Below, in pieces: positions 60,597 to 64,000 of a DNA stretch of 64,000 nt. The notes beneath the pieces were generated by a model that searched no databases, was not told the origin of the DNA, and saw only the letters and a list, made by a program, of their open reading frames with translations. Positions within the stretch are counted from its first letter, which is position 1, and each line of letters opens with the position of its first letter. The stretch is from Maribacter aquivivus (GTDB lineage Bacteria > Bacteroidota > Bacteroidia > Flavobacteriales > Flavobacteriaceae): NCBI RefSeq assembly GCF_900142175.1, contig NZ_FQZX01000003.1, positions 1 to 64,000 on the forward strand, read 5' to 3'. A program made the translations under genes and the position numbers.

Positions 60597-61364
60597 ATGG
60601 CTACATATAAGAAAAGAGGATATAAACCTGAAACAAAAGCTGAACAGCAAGAATTTGAGGAACAGGAAAGCACAACGGCTGAGGTTTTTAGTTCTTTGGA
60701 TGAAGGCGCTTCTAGATCAGAAGAGTGGGTTTCTAAGAATCAGAATTTCATTTTAGGTGCCATTGGTGTTATTGCTATCAGTGTTTTGGGCTATTTAGCT
60801 TATGACCAATTTGTAGAGAAACCGAAAGAGGCTAGTGCAGCAAATGAAATGTACTACCCACAACAATATTTTGACCAAGCTTTGGTTGCAACAACTGCAA
60901 AAGATTCATTGTTTACTTTAGCATTGGAAGGTGCTGAAGGTAAATATGGTTTTTTAGATATTATTGAGGAATACAATGGTACAAAAGCGGCTAACCTAGC
61001 AAATTATAGTGCAGGTATGGCATATTTGAATATGAACAACTACCAAGAAGCGATTACATATTTAGAGGATTTTAGCTCTGACGATGCTGTTTTAGGTGCT
61101 TTGGCAAAAGGTGGTTTGGGTGATGCTTTTATGCAATTAGGTCAAGCTTCAGATGCTTTAGGTTATTATGAAGCTGCTGTAAAGCATAGTGGTAATGAAT
61201 ATACTGCTCCTAAATTTTTATATAAAGCGGGTATTACTGCTTTAGAAATGGGAGATAAGGATAAGGCTTTAGGCTTTTTCCAGAAAATAAAGGACGAGTT
61301 TCCAAAATCAGAAAATGCTAATTCTATAGATGCTTTTATAGGTATGGCTAAAAGTGGTGAGTAA
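60597..61364 (+). CDS. Membrane-anchored TPR protein (YfgM-like)
   Basis: A 255-residue protein with a cytoplasmic N-terminal region (1-48), a single membrane helix (about 50-70, I-L-G-A-I-G-V-I-A-I-S-V-L-G-Y), then periplasmic tetratricopeptide repeats (about 95-250). The topology matches YfgM-type proteins that assist the Sec translocon and periplasmic folding. Its stop overlaps ribH (TAATG), so it heads the ribH / small membrane protein / mutL group. Confidence 0.85.
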   Translation: MATYKKRGYKPETKAEQQEFEEQESTTAEVFSSLDEGASRSEEWVSKNQNFILGAIGVIAISVLGYLAYDQFVEKPKEASAANEMYYPQQYFDQALVATTAKDSLFTLALEGAEGKYGFLDIIEEYNGTKAANLANYSAGMAYLNMNNYQEAITYLEDFSSDDAVLGALAKGGLGDAFMQLGQASDALGYYEAAVKHSGNEYTAPKFLYKAGITALEMGDKDKALGFFQKIKDEFPKSENANSIDAFIGMAKSGE

Positions 61365-61846
61365 TGGCTACAGTAAATAAAAATTTATCGGCTTACGATA
61401 AGGCAACAATCCCAAACGCGAACGGACTTCGGTTTGGGATTGTTGTTTCAGAATGGAATTCAGAAATAACTGAAGGGTTGTTTTCTGGTGCTCTTGAAGC
61501 ATTAATAGACTGCGGAGCGCTAGAGTCTGACATTATTCGTTGGGATGTTCCTGGTAGTTTTGAACTTACTTTTGGTTCGAAAAAAATGATCAATACGCAT
61601 AAGGTTGATGCTGTTATTGCTATTGGTAGTGTAATACAAGGCGAGACGAAGCATTTCGATTTTGTTTGTGATGCAACGGCTCAAGGTATCAAAGACTTAA
61701 ATATTACTACCAATGTTCCCGTTATCTTTTGTGTACTTACAGATAATAACATGCAACAAGCCATAGATCGTAGTGGTGGTAAGCATGGTAATAAAGGTGC
61801 AGAAGCGGCTATTGCTGCTATTAAAATGGCAGTTTTAGGTAGTTAA
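61364..61846 (+). CDS. ribH: 6,7-dimethyl-8-ribityllumazine synthase
   Basis: Penultimate step of riboflavin synthesis, 160 aa. Motifs: F-G-I-V-V-S-E-W-N, W-D-V-P-G-S-F-E-L, A-I-G-S-V-I-Q-G-E-T-K-H-F-D (catalytic His) and N-V-P-V-I-F-C-V-L-T. Other rib genes are not nearby. Overlaps the TPR gene by one base. Confidence 0.96.
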   Translation: MATVNKNLSAYDKATIPNANGLRFGIVVSEWNSEITEGLFSGALEALIDCGALESDIIRWDVPGSFELTFGSKKMINTHKVDAVIAIGSVIQGETKHFDFVCDATAQGIKDLNITTNVPVIFCVLTDNNMQQAIDRSGGKHGNKGAEAAIAAIKMAVLGS

Positions 61847-61956
61847 TAGCTTTTTTAATAGTTCTATTTTCTTATAAGTTTAAGAGTATTAGGTTAGTAT
61901 CGTAAGATGTTAACAAATTTTGGCATTGGTAACATGCCCTATTTTTCTATTTTAAT

Positions 61957-61964
61957 TAACTTTG
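61957..61964 (+). promoter_or_regulatory. Internal -7 box before the small membrane protein gene
   Basis: TAACTTTG matches TAnnTTTG and ends five bases before the ATG at 61970. It suggests a separate, near-leaderless transcript for this gene and mutL. No TTG lies at the standard -33 distance. Confidence 0.5.
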
Positions 61965-61969
61965 AGGTT

Positions 61970-62269
61970 ATGGGGATGTTGAGCAAAATAACGCGGTTAC
62001 GAAAAAATAGGTCATTTGAATACAATCCTAGGTATTATGACGGCAAAGGAAAAGGTAATCCGTTTAAAATGGAGCCTAAATTCGACCAGTTTCGTAGTAC
62101 ATTAAATACATCTCGAGGATTAAAAAGAAAGATTAATAGTGCTATAGAAGATACCAAAAGACAAGGTGATCGCAATTTAAAAATTAGAATGGTAGTTATT
62201 ATTGCGGTATTGCTTCTTATTTTTCTTTACATAATTGATTTTGACCTCACAATTTTCTTTACTTCATAA
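61970..62269 (+). CDS. Small conserved membrane protein between ribH and mutL
   Basis: A 99-residue protein: basic N-terminal half (L-R-K-N-R-S-F-E-Y-N-P-R-Y-Y-D), then one membrane helix near the C-terminus (about 73-95). In Flavobacteriaceae such proteins are sometimes labelled riboflavin synthase subunit beta, which I believe comes only from adjacency to ribH. An open frame extends to an ATG at 61907, but the -7 box at 61957-61964 lies inside it, so Met 61970 (or 61976) is preferred. The stop overlaps mutL (TAATG). Confidence 0.72.
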   Translation: MGMLSKITRLRKNRSFEYNPRYYDGKGKGNPFKMEPKFDQFRSTLNTSRGLKRKINSAIEDTKRQGDRNLKIRMVVIIAVLLLIFLYIIDFDLTIFFTS

Positions 62270-64000
62270 TGGCAGATATTATTAGATTATTACCTGACCA
62301 TGTAGCAAACCAAATCGCTGCAGGTGAAGTGGTGCAACGCCCATCTTCTGTGGTAAAAGAGTTAATGGAGAATGCCATTGATGCTGGTGCTACCGAAATT
62401 CAACTTATTATAAAAGATGGTGGTAAAACACTAATTCAAGTAGTTGATAATGGTAAGGGTATGAGTGGTACAGATGCTCGTTTAAGCTTTGAGCGCCATG
62501 CAACATCTAAAATTCAAAAGGCAGAAGATCTTTTCAATTTAAATACCAAAGGTTTTAGGGGAGAGGCTCTAGCTTCTATTGCGGCAATTGCGCATGTAGA
62601 AATGCTTACCAAGACTGAAGATGACGAAATTGGCACTAAAATTAAAATTGAAGGCAGTAAAATAGTAACCCAAGAAGTTGTTGTTGCTCCCAAGGGAACT
62701 TCAATGTTAGTAAAGAATCTGTTTTTTAATATTCCTGCTAGACGTAATTTTTTAAAATCTGATCAAGTTGAATATCGTCACATTGCAGATGAGTTTCATA
62801 GAATTTCATTAGCGCATCCGCAAGTAGCATTTAACTTTTATAATAACGGTAGCGATGTATTTCAGTTACCGGCTACCGATTTTAGAAAACGTATCGTTCA
62901 TATTTTTGGTAGAAAGACTGATGAAAAACTAGTGCCTGTAGAAGAAGAAACTCACGTAGTAAAAATCTCAGGGTATATTCAAAAACCTGAATTCGCTAAA
63001 AAGAGTAGGGGGGAGCAATTTTTCTTTGCTAATAATAGATTTATAAAGAGTCCGTATCTACATCATGCCATACTAGGTGCTTTTGAAGGTTTAATTCGTC
63101 CTGGAACACATCCAGGTTATTTTTTGAATTTAGAAGTTGATCCAGGTACTATTGATATAAATATACACCCAACGAAAACAGAGGTGAAGTTTGACGACGA
63201 GCATACATTGTATGCAATGCTAAAATCTACGGTAAAGCATAGTCTAGGTCAATTTAATGTGGTGCCTGCATTGGACTTTGAGCAAGATCAAAATTTAGAT
63301 ACTCCATATTCCTATAAGAATAAGCAAGTTGGTATACCGCAAGTTGTGGTTGATTCTTCTTTTAACCCTTTTGAAACTGTGCAACCATCGAAAGGAAATT
63401 CTGGAGGTAGTAGCTATTCAAAACCAAAAGTAGATGGTTGGGAGAATTTATATTTAGGTTTAGAGAATACCGTTGATAGTGGGGCTAGTCATTTAGAATT
63501 TGAGTCAGAGGTTGTAAATAGTAGTATTTTTGATGATGAAAGAGAAGTTTTTGATCATACGACCACTACTTTTCAAATGCGTAAAAAATATATTATTACG
63601 ACCATAAAATCTGGTATGGTGGTAATTAATCAAAGTAGGGCGCACCAACGCGTGCTGTATGAGAATTTTTTAAAAAATATAACCATAAAAGAAGCCGTAA
63701 GTCAGCAATTGCTTTTTCCATTGACTTTATCTTTTTCAAATAGTGAAATTAATATCTTAAAAGAGATTAAAGAGAATTTATGTACTGTCGGTTTTGTATT
63801 CGGAGAAATAACTGAAGACGGAGTAGAGATTTCTGGTGTGCCTGTATTAGTTGTAGAGAGTGAAGTGCAAATGATAATGGAGCAACTGATTTCAGATTTC
63901 CAACAAGAAGTACCTGGTGATAGTTTTTCTCAAAGTGATATGTTGGCGAAAACCTTGGCAAAAACCCTTTCGGTTAAAACAGGTGAATCCTTAGATGAGG
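62269..64000 (+). CDS. mutL: DNA mismatch repair protein MutL (partial, 3' end outside window)
   Basis: GHKL ATPase of methyl-independent mismatch repair; 577 codons are present and the frame is still open at the window end. N-terminal ATPase motifs: E-L-M-E-N-A-I-D-A-G (Glu general base), D-N-G-K-G-M, G-F-R-G-E-A-L-A-S-I and N-I-P-A-R-R-N-F-L. The C-terminal dimerisation region begins near residue 430. The expected metal motif D-Q-H-x-A-x-x-E is replaced by N454-Q-S-R-A-H-Q-R (454-461). Translation begins at the ATG overlapping the previous stop (TAATG). Confidence 0.95.
   Translation, partial: MADIIRLLPDHVANQIAAGEVVQRPSSVVKELMENAIDAGATEIQLIIKDGGKTLIQVVDNGKGMSGTDARLSFERHATSKIQKAEDLFNLNTKGFRGEALASIAAIAHVEMLTKTEDDEIGTKIKIEGSKIVTQEVVVAPKGTSMLVKNLFFNIPARRNFLKSDQVEYRHIADEFHRISLAHPQVAFNFYNNGSDVFQLPATDFRKRIVHIFGRKTDEKLVPVEEETHVVKISGYIQKPEFAKKSRGEQFFFANNRFIKSPYLHHAILGAFEGLIRPGTHPGYFLNLEVDPGTIDINIHPTKTEVKFDDEHTLYAMLKSTVKHSLGQFNVVPALDFEQDQNLDTPYSYKNKQVGIPQVVVDSSFNPFETVQPSKGNSGGSSYSKPKVDGWENLYLGLENTVDSGASHLEFESEVVNSSIFDDEREVFDHTTTTFQMRKKYIITTIKSGMVVINQSRAHQRVLYENFLKNITIKEAVSQQLLFPLTLSFSNSEINILKEIKENLCTVGFVFGEITEDGVEISGVPVLVVESEVQMIMEQLISDFQQEVPGDSFSQSDMLAKTLAKTLSVKTGESLDE

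Noticed and set aside
61907..61969. Longer start of the small membrane protein before mutL
   Set aside because: The candidate -7 box lies in this extension, and the extra residues are unlike the conserved basic start of homologues.
1..64000. CRISPR arrays, insertion sequences, prophage or defence islands
   Set aside because: No regularly spaced repeats, transposases, integrases, phage genes or known defence domains were seen anywhere; gene content is core metabolism and envelope biology.

Overview
The window reads as a stretch of core chromosome from a low-GC member of the Flavobacteriaceae (Bacteroidota). The signs are: gene families largely confined to that group (GldI, DUF6048/DUF6452, CCC-motif membrane proteins, DUF3810, OstA-like, tandem DUF368, DUF349 repeats); promoters of the Bacteroidota sigma-ABfr type (TTTG or TTG, 18-20 bp, TAnnTTTG); almost no Shine-Dalgarno sequences; and a zapA / 6S RNA / rny order. 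The exact genus cannot be fixed by eye; a marine Maribacter- or Zobellia-like organism is a guess. I see no insertion sequence, prophage, CRISPR array, tRNA or integron, and no intergenic gap longer than 300 bases apart from the rRNA spacer region at the left edge.

Layout. 1-340: the last bases of a 23S gene, the spacer, 5S rRNA and its terminator. 0.4-10 kb: TrhA-type membrane protein, ZIP metal transporter, two RNA methyltransferases (THUMP type and RlmD), a DUF6452/DUF6048 envelope pair, an MscS-related channel, ornithine aminotransferase and a small operon of cysteine-motif membrane proteins. 10-20 kb: Smr protein, cysteine desulfurase, TonB-dependent receptor with an M23 peptidase, then coiled-coil protein / ZapA / 6S RNA / RNase Y. 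20-31 kb: histidine kinase, DUF349 protein, TPR / DUF368 / DUF368 / AroE operon, class III aminotransferase and OstA-like protein. 31-40 kb: Gfo/Idh/MocA oxidoreductase with a DUF1080 lipoprotein, the Rel / Fur / PurA group, Ste24-like protease and a TrmH-family methyltransferase. 40.7-47 kb: a molybdenum cofactor cluster (moaD, moaE, moaA, moaC, mobA, moeB-rhodanese, a TauE exporter, moeA). 47-52 kb: two amidohydrolase-family proteins. 52-58 kb: dipeptidase, and the DHH / GldI / cyclophilin-FKBP operon of envelope folding factors. 58-64 kb: ndk, recF / lipoprotein / DUF721, TPR protein / ribH / small membrane protein / mutL, the last running off the window.

How the genes work together. The Moco cluster carries cofactor synthesis from GTP to molybdate insertion and embeds a sulfite-type exporter, pointing to a molybdoenzyme of sulfur metabolism encoded elsewhere. 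The Rel / Fur / PurA neighbourhood combines stringent response, metal or peroxide regulation and a ppGpp-sensitive purine enzyme. The GldI operon combines two prolyl isomerase lipoproteins. The TPR / DUF368 operon supplies carriers of the undecaprenyl phosphate transporter family.

Nothing here is a clear new defence or mobile system. The most interesting items are the 6S RNA candidate, five promoters whose -7 box sits only 4-6 bases from the start codon (near-leaderless mRNAs), amidohydrolase modules lacking the metal-binding HxH, the exporter inside the Moco operon, the cyclophilin-FKBP fusion beside GldI, and a degenerate metal motif in MutL. All assignments come from reading the sequence and family knowledge; no database search was run.
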